From Nitrospinota bacterium (GTDB lineage: Bacteria; Nitrospinota; Nitrospinia; Nitrospinales; VA-1): 33,408 nucleotides of DNA. Below the pieces are notes generated by a model. The model made no database searches. It saw nothing but the letters and a program-made list of their open reading frames with translations, and was not told the DNA's origin. The stretch lies in contig JAQCGX010000035.1 of assembly GCA_027619975.1 (NCBI GenBank), forward strand, positions 1-33,408. Direction: 5' to 3'. A program made the translations under genes and the position numbers. Positions 24,623 to 33,344 of this stretch are shown piece after piece. Position 1 is the stretch's first letter, and the number at the start of each line of letters is the position of its first letter.

Positions 24623-24700
24623 TATGCTCACTTAAGTCCTGAGGTCAAACGCCGGGCCATTGATGCGCTTTCTGGCTTCAACAAAAGGGAAGCAAAATGA
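24623..24700 (+). pseudogene. C-terminal stub of a tyrosine recombinase (integrase)
   Basis: The frame reads YAHLSPEVKRRAIDALSGF, then NKREAK and TGA (24698-24700). YAHLSPE is the signature around the catalytic tyrosine of phage-type integrases, so the nucleophile and about 25 terminal residues survive. Everything upstream is lost where the 162-bp element begins. The stop codon is followed directly by the TTGGCTACA pair and, 72 bases on, by tRNA-Ala, the normal place of an island integrase. Confidence 0.75.
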
Positions 24701-24720
24701 TTGGCTACAATTTGGCTACA
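24701..24720 (+). repeat. Paired 9-bp motif TTGGCTACA, 11 bp apart (right copy)
   Basis: TTGGCTACA at 24701-24709 and 24712-24720, starting one base after the integrase stop codon and about 50 bases from the tRNA 3' end. It is a candidate arm-type site of the lost integrase. Confidence 0.6.
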
Positions 24721-24731
24721 GTCCACGAATA

Positions 24732-24760
24732 AAGGGCTACAGGAAAACCTGTAACCCCTT
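24732..24760 (-). terminator. Terminator of tRNA-Ala
   Basis: On the minus strand a GGGG-TTACAGG / CCTGTAG-CCC stem with a TTTT loop and one mismatch is followed by TTTATT. It begins 12 bases after the tRNA 3' end. Confidence 0.55.
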
Positions 24761-24771
24761 ATAAAATAAAG

Positions 24772-24844
24772 TGGAGCTGACCGGGATCGAACCGGTGACC
24801 TCTTGAATGCCATTCAAGCGCGCTCCCAGCTGCGCCACAGCCCC
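24772..24844 (-). tRNA. tRNA-Ala, anticodon GGC
   Basis: On the minus strand it folds as a complete cloverleaf: acceptor GGGGCTG/CAGCTCC, D arm GCGC...GCGC, anticodon stem CTTGA/TCAAG with loop ATGGCAT (GGC), T arm CCGGTTCGATCCCGG and discriminator A. The CCA end is not encoded. Its 3' part is the right attachment site of the island and was probably supplied by the incoming element. Confidence 0.95.
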
Positions 24845-24947
24845 ATTATGTCTATGTCAGATTAATCTTTTGATAACGCCTGTGATATTAATGCTTTTCT
24901 AAATTCTGTCAAGTCAAAATCTTCCTTTAATTTATATTTCTCACCCC

Positions 24948-24975
24948 TTGCCTTAACCCTAAATGGTTATATAAT
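24948..24975 (+). promoter_or_regulatory. Promoter of the DUF502-rluA operon
   Basis: TTGCCT (24948-24953), 16-base spacer, TATAAT (24970-24975). It lies about 50-80 bases before the possible start codons of the DUF502 gene. Confidence 0.55.
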
Positions 24976-25024
24976 AAAGAAATACTTTTTTCTTCTTTCC
25001 GGGCTCATAGGCACCGCCTTTGTT

Positions 25025-25723
25025 TTGGGCCGGTCCATTTTACCGAGACATACCCTCGTGCTCAGCAAAATAAAACGCCGCATCCGCAATGTCTTTATCA
25101 CCGGGCTCTTGATCACTCTGCCTGTGGCAATCACTTTCTTTATCCTCAAGTTCCTGTTCTTGAACCTCGACGCCCTCTCCCCCGTTTTCACGAAACTCCT
25201 GATCACAGTCGGCGCTCCGATACCCGAAGGCTACCGCATTCCCTTCCTTGGCTTTGCCATGACCTTTCTGATTATTCTGCTGGCAGGAATGTTGACCACA
25301 AATATCTTCGGGAAAAAACTACTGTACCTGGGGGAAGCTATCGTGGCAAAGATTCCCTTTGTCCGCAGTATTTACCGCGGCACCAAACAGGTCGTGGTTT
25401 CTTTCGCCAATGCGGACACCGATTCGTTTAAAAAGGTCGTTCTCATTGAATTTCCACGAAAAGGATTGCATGCCATCGGGTTTGTCACCGGCGAAACGAG
25501 GGGTGAAGTGCAGGATCACACCGCCGATCAGGTAATAAACGTTTTTGTTCCAACGACCCCCAATCCCACTTCGGGTTTCCTGATATTTGCTCCCAAGGAC
25601 GAAGTTCAGGAAATAGCCATGAGCATTGAAGACGGCATCAAATACGTAGTCTCCGGGGGCATCGTGGACAACCAGATACAAGACCTTCTTCCTGCTATCG
25701 ATATCAAGGAAACCAAGGTTTGA
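25025..25723 (+). CDS. DUF502 family membrane protein
   Basis: Two membrane segments (about residues 24-48 and 70-90) flank a short outer loop, followed by a soluble C-terminal domain with the family signature IPFVRSIYRGTKQVV and VFVPTTPNPTSGFL. DUF502 proteins are conserved membrane proteins of unsettled role. The start is uncertain: TTG 25025 is given here, GTG 25058 (just before LSKIKRRIRN) fits the family N-terminus, and neither has a good ribosome site. The stop overlaps the TTG start of the next gene by four bases, so the two are translationally coupled. Confidence 0.85.
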   Translation: MGRSILPRHTLVLSKIKRRIRNVFITGLLITLPVAITFFILKFLFLNLDALSPVFTKLLITVGAPIPEGYRIPFLGFAMTFLIILLAGMLTTNIFGKKLLYLGEAIVAKIPFVRSIYRGTKQVVVSFANADTDSFKKVVLIEFPRKGLHAIGFVTGETRGEVQDHTADQVINVFVPTTPNPTSGFLIFAPKDEVQEIAMSIEDGIKYVVSGGIVDNQIQDLLPAIDIKETKV

Positions 25724-26397
25724 CCGATTCCGCATTCCCCTTAACAGTTCTTTACGAGGACAATCATCTGATCGCCGTGTGCAAACCCAACGGCCTGGCC
25801 ACGCAATCGGATAGAGCCTGCGGCCCTTCCCTGCTCGACCAGACCAAAAAATGGCTCAAGGCTGAATACAACAAACCCGGCAATGTGTTTTTAGGACTGG
25901 TCCATCGGCTCGACCAGCCGGTTTCCGGCGTGGTTTTATTTGCCAAAACATCCAAAGCGGCATCCCGGCTTTCCAAACAATTCAGGGAACGGACCACACA
26001 CAAGATTTACCGGGCCATTGTGAATGGAACGCCCGATCAGGCGTCAGACGAACTCATCCACTATCTTCGCAAGGAAAATTCTTTAAAGGCAACTGTATTC
26101 CCGCGCCCCACACCAGACACGAAAAAGGCGGAATTATCCTACACCGTCACCGAAGTATTGCCACATGGAAGTCTTCTGGATGTGACACTCAAAACCGGTC
26201 GGTTTCACCAGATACGGGCTCAATTGGCATTCATAGGCCACCCGATTTTAGGCGATGTGAAATACGGCGCCCCCTATCCCCTGCCCGGCCAGCAGATTGC
26301 CCTGTATGCCTGGAAACTCGTTATCCAGCACCCCATTTCCAAAGAAGAGATCATTCTAGAGTCGCCGCCGCCGCCCGACTGGCCTTTTTATGGATGA
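25720..26397 (+). CDS. RluA-family RNA pseudouridine synthase
   Basis: Converts uridine to pseudouridine in rRNA or tRNA. The catalytic motif HRLDQPVSGVVLFAKT is complete, with the aspartate of HRLD as nucleophile, and the family's KTGRFHQIRAQLAFIGHPILGDVKYG follows. At 225 aa there is no N-terminal S4 domain, so it resembles the short RluA/TruC-like group; the exact target cannot be assigned. TTG start at 25720 overlaps the DUF502 stop (TTGA), and no other start is closer to the VLYEDNHLIAVCKPNG beginning. Confidence 0.92.
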   Translation: MTDSAFPLTVLYEDNHLIAVCKPNGLATQSDRACGPSLLDQTKKWLKAEYNKPGNVFLGLVHRLDQPVSGVVLFAKTSKAASRLSKQFRERTTHKIYRAIVNGTPDQASDELIHYLRKENSLKATVFPRPTPDTKKAELSYTVTEVLPHGSLLDVTLKTGRFHQIRAQLAFIGHPILGDVKYGAPYPLPGQQIALYAWKLVIQHPISKEEIILESPPPPDWPFYG

Positions 26398-26431
26398 ACC
26401 CCTATCACGGGGGAAACACATCAAGCCCCAG

Positions 26432-27565
26432 TTAACCCAGTGAACTTTTACAAGTAAACGCCTCCTCGCTGGTCCAGGAAAGGGTTATGTAGTCAGGGAA
26501 TTCTGTAGTTTTTCTATCAAGGATGGCGGCTTCTATTTGTTCGCAGGAAAGATTTTCCACCTCATTGATTTTTGCATTATACAAAGTCGTGCCGTTCAAA
26601 TCGGCGCCACTGAAGTTGGCGCCAGTGAGATTGCTTCCAGACAAGTCCGCACCACTCAGGTTTGCTTTATAAAGATCCGCTTCGCTCAAATCCGCTCCGG
26701 CTAATTTGGCGCCGCGAAGGTCGCCCTCATCAAGATTAACCTCGACAAGACGGGATTGTTCCAAATTGGCGGCAAACAGATTGATCTTCCGCAAATCGGA
26801 CTGACTGAGATCGCTTTTTTGAAGATTGACACGGCTAAAGTCCGCCCCCCGAAGATTGGTTTCCATCATAATGACATTATTCAAGTCCATCTGGTTGAAA
26901 TCGGACCCACTCAAATCCACTTTACTGAAGTTGGTATTGCTAAAAGTTGCCTGGGCAAATTTGGTATCTTTAATGGTTGCCCCGCTGAAATCAGTCTGGC
27001 TCAGGTTCGTCCCGCTGAGGTCGGCGCCGATGAGCCTGGAGTTACGAAAATTTGCTCCACTCAGATCCGCACGGGCCAGATCCGCATTTTTTAAATTTGT
27101 TTTGCTCAGGTTTGCTCCATTGAGGTTCGCCTGGCTCAGAACAGCATCCTGAAAATTCGCGTGATTGAGATCCGCGCTCTTGAAGTTGGCATTTTCCAGA
27201 GCGGAACCTTGCAGGTCAATTTGATGCAGGTCATAGTTTTCCAATGTATTTTTATAGACCACGATGATTGTTTTGAGTTGATCGACAATTTCAGGAAAGG
27301 AAGCTTGTTTCCCTGACAATGAATCCAGTAAGCTTGCATACGACCAAAAATCAGGACGAACCGGACCCTCCATACTCTGAATTTTTGGAATTTGTTCGAT
27401 GCCCTGCTTTACGCCAGGGGTATTGAGGAAATAAAATACCCGGCTGGCATGGTATTCCACCACATTCTGTCGGGCCTCAAAATCCTGAGTGACCACCAGG
27501 TAAATTGCGGTATGAATACCCATCAATATTAACAGCCCATGAAACATTATTTTTACTGCGGACAT
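26432..27565 (-). CDS. Membrane-anchored pentapeptide-repeat protein
   Basis: A 377-residue protein. One N-terminal hydrophobic segment (about 7-26) anchors it; residues 27-105 are helical and of unknown fold. From about 108 to 345 there is a continuous run of A(D/N)LXX pentapeptides (for example LSGADLSEADLYKANLSGAD), which should form a right-handed square beta-helix of about 11 turns. The last 35 residues contain two cysteines. AAGGA lies about 8 bases before the ATG. Some pentapeptide proteins mimic DNA and protect gyrase, but the membrane anchor makes an envelope role more likely here. Confidence 0.9.
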   Translation of the reverse strand: MSAVKIMFHGLLILMGIHTAIYLVVTQDFEARQNVVEYHASRVFYFLNTPGVKQGIEQIPKIQSMEGPVRPDFWSYASLLDSLSGKQASFPEIVDQLKTIIVVYKNTLENYDLHQIDLQGSALENANFKSADLNHANFQDAVLSQANLNGANLSKTNLKNADLARADLSGANFRNSRLIGADLSGTNLSQTDFSGATIKDTKFAQATFSNTNFSKVDLSGSDFNQMDLNNVIMMETNLRGADFSRVNLQKSDLSQSDLRKINLFAANLEQSRLVEVNLDEGDLRGAKLAGADLSEADLYKANLSGADLSGSNLTGANFSGADLNGTTLYNAKINEVENLSCEQIEAAILDRKTTEFPDYITLSWTSEEAFTCKSSLG

Positions 27566-27734
27566 GCGTTATTCCTTGACGTAATCAGTTGCAAATTTTA
27601 ATGGAATTTTCAGATGCGAGAAATGGGTATCGTAGAATCGGGAGTTATTCTTCAAAACCCGAACCAAAATTTCGTCTGATTATAATACACGCCCTAAAAG
27701 GGATCAATAGATCGACCCCCAAAAGGATCTATGA

Positions 27735-30700
27735 CTACTCTGCGGGAATATTGGTGGGCGACTCTCCATGCGTCGGAGTTTGGTCCAGGGATTCTTTCAC
27801 CAGATCTTCTTTGGTGGTGTGGAATCCCATGTCCATCATCAGGGAGATCAACACGGGCACGAGAAAAAGCGTGAATACTGCCGAAACGCTCAGCCCGCCG
27901 ATAAGCGCCGTTCCCATCCCCCGATAAAGCTCTGTCCCCGAGCCTTCGCCAAAAGCCAGGGGAACCATTCCGAACACACTGGAGATCACGGTCATCATAA
28001 TGGGGCGCAGTCGCGTTTCGCAGGAGACTTCCAGAGCTTTGCGTTCGTCCATCCCGGCACGGATATTATTGAGCATCTGATGAATGATGAGTATGGCGTT
28101 GTTCACCACGATCCCGGCCAGAATGATGATGCCCAACTGCGTCAGGATATCAAAGGTGATCCAGTTCCAGCCAGCCGCCATGTCCTCAGCATTGGGGACA
28201 TTCCATTCCTCCAGAATGGAGCGGATAAAACCTCTTTGCAGTAAGTTGTTGCCGACAATTCCAAGAAATGCGCCTGAAATCGCAAAGGTCACCGTCAGCA
28301 TGACGATGATGGGTCGCAGGAAAGAGGCGAACAGAGCCACCAGTAAAAGGTAGATGAACCCGACCGCATAGATAAAACTGTTCTGCAGGGATTTCTGTGT
28401 GGAGGTCAGTTCATCCGCCGAACCTCCGGTGCGCAGGCCAAACTCTTCGGTCAGAGTTTGCCGGACAGGGGCCAGAGTTTTCTTTTCCACCGCATTTATC
28501 ACCTGTTGCATGGCAACATCCTTCTTGACCTGAATCTGCAGGTTGATGGCCCGCTCCTTTTCAATGTGGTCGATACGTGCAGGCCCGGCATCGACCTCAA
28601 GATCCGCCAGGTTCCCCAAGTTCGTCATCATTCCTTCATCCGTCCAGATGGGCAAATCTTTGTAATCCTGAAGACTGAGTTTGCGTCGATCCTTTTTCTG
28701 CACGAAAACAAAATCAATGGGTTCACCACGGTCATTGAACTCGCCCAGATATTTTCCGGCATTCAGCGACTCGACGATATTGCCGATCTCATTCATGCCC
28801 ATATCGAGCCTAGCCGCCTGCTCCCGTTTGGGAATAAAGCGAAGCTCTGGATTGCCGAATTTGAACTGCGGGCGAACGGAATGAACTCCGGGAATACTTG
28901 ATATGTCGCCGATCAATTGCTGGGCAATGCTCTTGAGCTTGAGCATGTCGGGTCCCGTGATCTCGACCTGAAACGTCTTGTCCGCAGACCGGAAAATCGG
29001 TCGTTGCACCGCAAACGCAAAACGGTAACCGGGGATCTTGAATATTTCCTTACCCATCTCCTGGGATTTCACCGCCATCTTCACTTCCCCGCGCTGGCCG
29101 TGAGCCAGTTCAGGATCGATGATCGCGCCGCCGCCATTGAAGCGCTGGGAGAACACCAGGAAATTGCGGGTGACATCCTCCATATTGACGATCTTTTTTT
29201 CATAGTCTGCAAAATATTCCATATTCCGTTGAGAAGGAACACCCGCCACCGGTTCGATCATCATGAACACCATGTTAGTATTTCCATACGGCAGATAATC
29301 AGGCTCGGGAAGAATTTTTGTGCTCCACCAGAGGAGAAACGCCACTCCGGCAACAATCCCTACTTTACTGACAATGCTCGTAAGTGACCGGGAAAGCAGT
29401 TTTCGTATTAGAACCGTGTAACCTCTTTTGATTCCTTCTCCCAAAAAAATGACCGGTCCCAACAATTTCTGGTGCAATGCCCCGACGCGATAGGGCTCTC
29501 CCGGTTTCAACCGAATCAACAGGGTGACCAGGGTGGGAATCACCGTAATGGAGACGAGAAGCGACAGGGCGATGCTGGCGCTGATGGTGATGGCGATGTC
29601 CTTGAACATCTGCCCCGCTTCTTCCTCGATGAATACGATCGGCACGAATACCGCCAGGGTGGTCAGGGTGGAAGCCAATACCGCCCCCCACACCTCTGAC
29701 GCGCCATCGTAGGCGGCCTTCATCACCCCTTTTCTCATCGTCAGGTGACGGTAGATGTTTTCCAGAACCACGATGGAGTTGTCCACCACCATGCCGACGG
29801 CAAAGGCCATGCCCGCCAGCGATATGATATTGATACTGCGTCCTAAAAGCTTCAGAACAATAAAAACCGCGACCAGACTGGCTGGAATGCTGATGGCAAC
29901 GATGAGAACCGACCGGATGGAACCCAGAAACACTAACAGCACAATGACGGCCAGGACCGCCCCCAGTCCTAAATTGGACTTGACCAGCCGCATCGACTCA
30001 TCAATGTAATCGACATCCTTGTAAACGATATTCAGTCGCAGGGGAATTCCCCGGCTGAGGAGTTCCTTATTCAAAGTTGTCACTGCTTCCGCCGTCAGGT
30101 TACAGGTTTCCACCACGTTGGCCCCCGGCTTTCTGATAATGCCAAAGACATTTGACAACATGCCGCTGATACGAACCAGGGAAGCGGTGCGCTGGTAACC
30201 ATCGACCACCGTTGCAAAATCGCGGACGGTGAGGGTCCGCTCTCCATCGCGTTTAACCACGGTATTTAATATTTCTTCCGCACTGGTAAATTCGCCCAGG
30301 GTTCTGACTGTGTACTCGCGGTTGGCTTCATCATGGAAGCCGGCTCGGGTGTTCTGGTTTTCCTTTGACAGCCGGTCGATGACGTCCTTATAAGTCAGAT
30401 GCAGACGGGCCAAACTGTAGGGATCAAACTCGACGCGCATTTCCCGTTCTTCACCACCAAAGTGCCAGACGTCAGCGACTCCCGTGACCCTTAAAAGGGT
30501 GGGAATGACGATATCCTCCCCCACCTTGTACATATAGTTCTGGTCGAGGTCCGGCATTTTGGGATTGGGTTTATCGAAGACAATCCACATGATCGGGCTC
30601 GAGTTGTCACTGGAGACGGATTTTAAAGTCGGCTTGTCTGACAGGACAGGCAGGTCCTTCACCTGTTGCAGTTTGTTGTTCACATCGATGGTGGCGATGT

Positions 30701-31004
30701 TTTTGTCTGTCCCCCAATCAAACTCCAGCGTGATGGTGCTCAACCCCTGCTGACTGCGGGAGGTCATTTTCTTCAAACCTTCCACCGATTCCAACTGCTC
30801 TTCCAGACGGCGGGTGATGTTGCGCTCGACTTCGTTGGGGGAAAGTCCCCGGTACTCGGTTCTCACTTCGATGATGGGTTTGTCGACCGTCGGGGTGAGC
30901 TGTCTTGGCAGGATCTGGAAACAAAAAATGCCCACAGCGGCGGCGAGCACAACCATGACCGTGACGGTGTGGTAATTGCGGATGGATTGATCGATCAGCT
31001 TCAT
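27735..31004 (-). CDS. RND efflux permease (AcrB/HAE1-like)
   Basis: A 1089-residue inner-membrane proton antiporter with the twelve-segment RND layout: one N-terminal segment, a large periplasmic loop (LPRQLTPTVDKPIIEVRTEY onward), a five-segment block, and the same again in the second half. In the fourth segment the family's proton-relay pair reads GMVVDNSIVVLENIY, keeping the first Asp and replacing the second with Asn. Substrate cannot be told. Its ATG overlaps the stop of the adaptor gene by one base (TGATG), so the pair is one operon; no outer-membrane TolC-like gene is in the window. Confidence 0.95.
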   Translation of the reverse strand: MKLIDQSIRNYHTVTVMVVLAAAVGIFCFQILPRQLTPTVDKPIIEVRTEYRGLSPNEVERNITRRLEEQLESVEGLKKMTSRSQQGLSTITLEFDWGTDKNIATIDVNNKLQQVKDLPVLSDKPTLKSVSSDNSSPIMWIVFDKPNPKMPDLDQNYMYKVGEDIVIPTLLRVTGVADVWHFGGEEREMRVEFDPYSLARLHLTYKDVIDRLSKENQNTRAGFHDEANREYTVRTLGEFTSAEEILNTVVKRDGERTLTVRDFATVVDGYQRTASLVRISGMLSNVFGIIRKPGANVVETCNLTAEAVTTLNKELLSRGIPLRLNIVYKDVDYIDESMRLVKSNLGLGAVLAVIVLLVFLGSIRSVLIVAISIPASLVAVFIVLKLLGRSINIISLAGMAFAVGMVVDNSIVVLENIYRHLTMRKGVMKAAYDGASEVWGAVLASTLTTLAVFVPIVFIEEEAGQMFKDIAITISASIALSLLVSITVIPTLVTLLIRLKPGEPYRVGALHQKLLGPVIFLGEGIKRGYTVLIRKLLSRSLTSIVSKVGIVAGVAFLLWWSTKILPEPDYLPYGNTNMVFMMIEPVAGVPSQRNMEYFADYEKKIVNMEDVTRNFLVFSQRFNGGGAIIDPELAHGQRGEVKMAVKSQEMGKEIFKIPGYRFAFAVQRPIFRSADKTFQVEITGPDMLKLKSIAQQLIGDISSIPGVHSVRPQFKFGNPELRFIPKREQAARLDMGMNEIGNIVESLNAGKYLGEFNDRGEPIDFVFVQKKDRRKLSLQDYKDLPIWTDEGMMTNLGNLADLEVDAGPARIDHIEKERAINLQIQVKKDVAMQQVINAVEKKTLAPVRQTLTEEFGLRTGGSADELTSTQKSLQNSFIYAVGFIYLLLVALFASFLRPIIVMLTVTFAISGAFLGIVGNNLLQRGFIRSILEEWNVPNAEDMAAGWNWITFDILTQLGIIILAGIVVNNAILIIHQMLNNIRAGMDERKALEVSCETRLRPIMMTVISSVFGMVPLAFGEGSGTELYRGMGTALIGGLSVSAVFTLFLVPVLISLMMDMGFHTTKEDLVKESLDQTPTHGESPTNIPAE

Positions 31005-32362
31005 CAGGTTTCAGGCGATTTGGCTGGTTTCGTATCCGCATCCGAGTTCGAAGATGCAGCATTGAAAGGGGTTTCCGCCTCTGGAGACAGGTTCGTCGGA
31101 AATACGTTGGCTCCGGGAAACACCGCCCCGGACCCACGCAGAATCAAATCCACATCGGCTCCCAGTTGTTTGGTGAAATCCTCAATCTCCACATATTCGT
31201 CCCGCTCCTTGTAGGCTTTAACCGGAACCAGGTGGGCTTTTTTATTTTTCATGATGTACACCACCGTTCCCTGATCGCCAATCACCAAAGCTATAGAGGG
31301 CACATGCATCACATTTTTTCGGACGCCAAAATTCATGATCGCTTCCAGGTTCACACCGGGAAACAACGATGCGTCTGGATTCGACAGATCGATTTGAACT
31401 TTTATATTGCCCGAATAAATATTGGCGTCTGGAATGACCCGGATGCTCTTGGCCAGGTTTTTTCCATACTTGAACCGCTGGTTGAGTTCCTTGGCGAGGA
31501 ATTCGGCTCCTTCCAATTGCTTCAATTTGCCCCGGTAACCCTGCGGCATTTCAAGGACGGCTTTCAAACGCGAGGCGCCGATCATTTCCACAATCGGCGT
31601 TCCTGCACTGGCGAAAGCGCCCTGTTCTATTTTTTTTGAAATCACCACACCGTCAAAAGGAGCCTTCACAGACGCTTTGGTCAGGTCGAGCTTGGCCATG
31701 TCGATGCGTTTTTTGATGCCTTCTACTGAGGATTTTTTCTGTTCGATGTCTTCCCCACGGGAGCTCATTCCCGCATTAAGAGCGGCCTTGCTGATTTGCA
31801 GGACATCTCCGGCCCGGCGGGCACGGTCCACGGCCTGATCCAACTCCGACTGCGAAACAAACCCCTGAGCCATCAACTTTTCAAATCGCTCTTTCTCTTT
31901 AACCGCCAACTGCAACGCGCTTTCATCGGCATTGACCTGAGCTTTCAGTTTCTCCTTATCCTCCAGACGAAGACCTTCCTCGGACTTTTCATATTCAATT
32001 TGCGCCACCGACAGGTCGGTTTGCAGTCGTTCCAGTTCCAATTTGTATTCGCGGGGATCAATGAGTGCCAGCAACTCGCCCTTCCTGACCCGCATTCCCT
32101 CGTCCACCAAAATTCGGGAAACCTGTCCCTTCACTTCCGTATTAATCACCACCCGCTGTTCCGCTTGAATGTTGCCGACGGTACGGACCTGATCCATCAC
32201 ATCCAGATAGACCACCTTGCCAATATGAACCGGAAGGGAAAACTCTCTCTTTTTGCCAGTGGCCTCCGGTTTTTCATCGGCACAGCCAAACGGGAAGAGC
32301 AATAAAAGAACTGAAAGCCACAACAGAATATTTTTGTTGCGACCAATTTTGTTATAATTCAC
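31004..32362 (-). CDS. RND periplasmic adaptor lipoprotein (AcrA/HlyD-like)
   Basis: The membrane-fusion subunit of the pump. A lipoprotein signal peptide ends at FPFGC (Cys near residue 28). A lipoyl/barrel-sandwich part (VINTEVKGQVSRILVDEGMRVRKGELLALID) is followed by a long coiled-coil hairpin (about 110-235), the second lipoyl half (VKAPFDGVVISKKIEQGAF) and the beta-barrel and membrane-proximal domains. The start is GTG 32362. First gene of the two-gene operon. The last 25 residues are Ser/Asp/Pro-rich. Confidence 0.93.
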   Translation of the reverse strand: MNYNKIGRNKNILLWLSVLLLLFPFGCADEKPEATGKKREFSLPVHIGKVVYLDVMDQVRTVGNIQAEQRVVINTEVKGQVSRILVDEGMRVRKGELLALIDPREYKLELERLQTDLSVAQIEYEKSEEGLRLEDKEKLKAQVNADESALQLAVKEKERFEKLMAQGFVSQSELDQAVDRARRAGDVLQISKAALNAGMSSRGEDIEQKKSSVEGIKKRIDMAKLDLTKASVKAPFDGVVISKKIEQGAFASAGTPIVEMIGASRLKAVLEMPQGYRGKLKQLEGAEFLAKELNQRFKYGKNLAKSIRVIPDANIYSGNIKVQIDLSNPDASLFPGVNLEAIMNFGVRKNVMHVPSIALVIGDQGTVVYIMKNKKAHLVPVKAYKERDEYVEIEDFTKQLGADVDLILRGSGAVFPGANVFPTNLSPEAETPFNAASSNSDADTKPAKSPET

Positions 32363-32433
32363 GGCACGCCAGGCAATTTATATTTATAATTGCATGCATT
32401 ATCCACCACAAAATATTTTTATTCAAATAATTC

Positions 32434-33339
32434 ATGAACTTATCTTCATTTCAATCTTACCCCTTGGATGACTTTGACTATCGCCTGCTGGATTCGGGCG
32501 AGTTTCAAAAACTGGAACGGTTTGGGCCGCACACGTTCATTCGCCCCGCGCCACAGGCGATTTGGCCGAAAAACCTTCCTAAAACCGAGTGGGACAAAGC
32601 CGAAGGAGAATACAAATATTTCAAAGGCAAGGAGACGGGCGGCGAATGGAAATTTTCTTCCAAGCTTCCCAAAGACGGCTGGACCATCAAATTCAGAGAA
32701 CTCTCCTTTAGAGTGCAACCCACGGGATTTGGCCATATTGGCATGTTTCCCGAGCAGGCCCCCAACTGGAACTGGATCGAAGAACAAATCAAATCGAGCG
32801 ATCGCAAGGAAATCAATCTCATCAATATCTTCGGCTATACCGGGGCCAGCACCTTGGCAGCCGCCAGTGCGGGCGCCGCCGTCACCCATGTGGATGCGTC
32901 CAAGGCTTCGGTCACCTGGGCGCGGAAAAACATGGAGCTTTCAGGTTTAGGCGACAAGCCGGTCCGCTGGATCGTGGACGACGCATTGATATTTTTGAAA
33001 AGAGAACACAAAAGGGGACGGCGATATGATGGAATCATTATGGACCCGCCAACGTTTGGACGCGGCCCCAAAGGAGAGGTCTGGAAAATCGAAGACCAAC
33101 TATCCGACCTGATGACCCATTGCCGGCAAGTGTTGAGCGATCAACCTTTATTGATCCTGCTCACCACGCATTCTCCTGGCTTCTCGGCTTTAACTCTGAA
33201 AAACATGGTGATCAAGTTTCTCGTGGAACCCGGATCAGGAACTTTTGAAACCGATGAAATGTATATCCACGATACAGGATCTGGACTGCACCTGCCCAAT
33301 GGGTTTTATTCGCGGTGGAGCAATGGGACTGGAAAGTAA
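32434..33339 (+). CDS. Class I SAM-dependent methyltransferase (RlmI-like core)
   Basis: A Rossmann methyltransferase. The SAM site is seen as NIFGYTGASTLAAASAGA (about residues 131-148) with VDASKASVTWARKN as motif II, and the catalytic-type motif IMDPPTFGRGPKG as in the RlmI/RlmK rRNA-methyltransferase group. The N-terminal 120 residues replace the usual PUA domain. It probably methylates rRNA, but the target base is not known. Divergent from the pump operon across 71 bases; no good ribosome site precedes the ATG. Confidence 0.88.
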   Translation: MNLSSFQSYPLDDFDYRLLDSGEFQKLERFGPHTFIRPAPQAIWPKNLPKTEWDKAEGEYKYFKGKETGGEWKFSSKLPKDGWTIKFRELSFRVQPTGFGHIGMFPEQAPNWNWIEEQIKSSDRKEINLINIFGYTGASTLAAASAGAAVTHVDASKASVTWARKNMELSGLGDKPVRWIVDDALIFLKREHKRGRRYDGIIMDPPTFGRGPKGEVWKIEDQLSDLMTHCRQVLSDQPLLILLTTHSPGFSALTLKNMVIKFLVEPGSGTFETDEMYIHDTGSGLHLPNGFYSRWSNGTGK

Positions 33340-33344
33340 ATAAA

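Larger units (their letters stand above)
12616..24844. mobile_element. Genomic island integrated in tRNA-Ala(GGC), cargo of conflict genes
   Basis: The right end is an intact tRNA-Ala at 24772-24844; the left end is a decayed tRNA 3' half. Both ends share an identical 18-bp core (GACCTCTTGAATGCCATT at 12655-12672 and 24797-24814) covering the anticodon arm, and a second identical block AAAATAAAGTGGAG at 12616-12629 and 24763-24776. A tyrosine-integrase C-terminal stub lies beside the right end. Cargo: TOTE-like primase and helicase, AbiE, two Fic proteins, HipBA, an orphan antitoxin and an AAA ATPase. No intact integrase or transfer gene remains, so it is probably immobile. The exact crossover point cannot be fixed. 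Confidence 0.78.

Noticed and set aside
26432-27565. Regular DNA repeats suggesting a tandem-repeat or CRISPR-like array
   Set aside because: The periodicity is fully explained by 15-base units coding for pentapeptide repeats.
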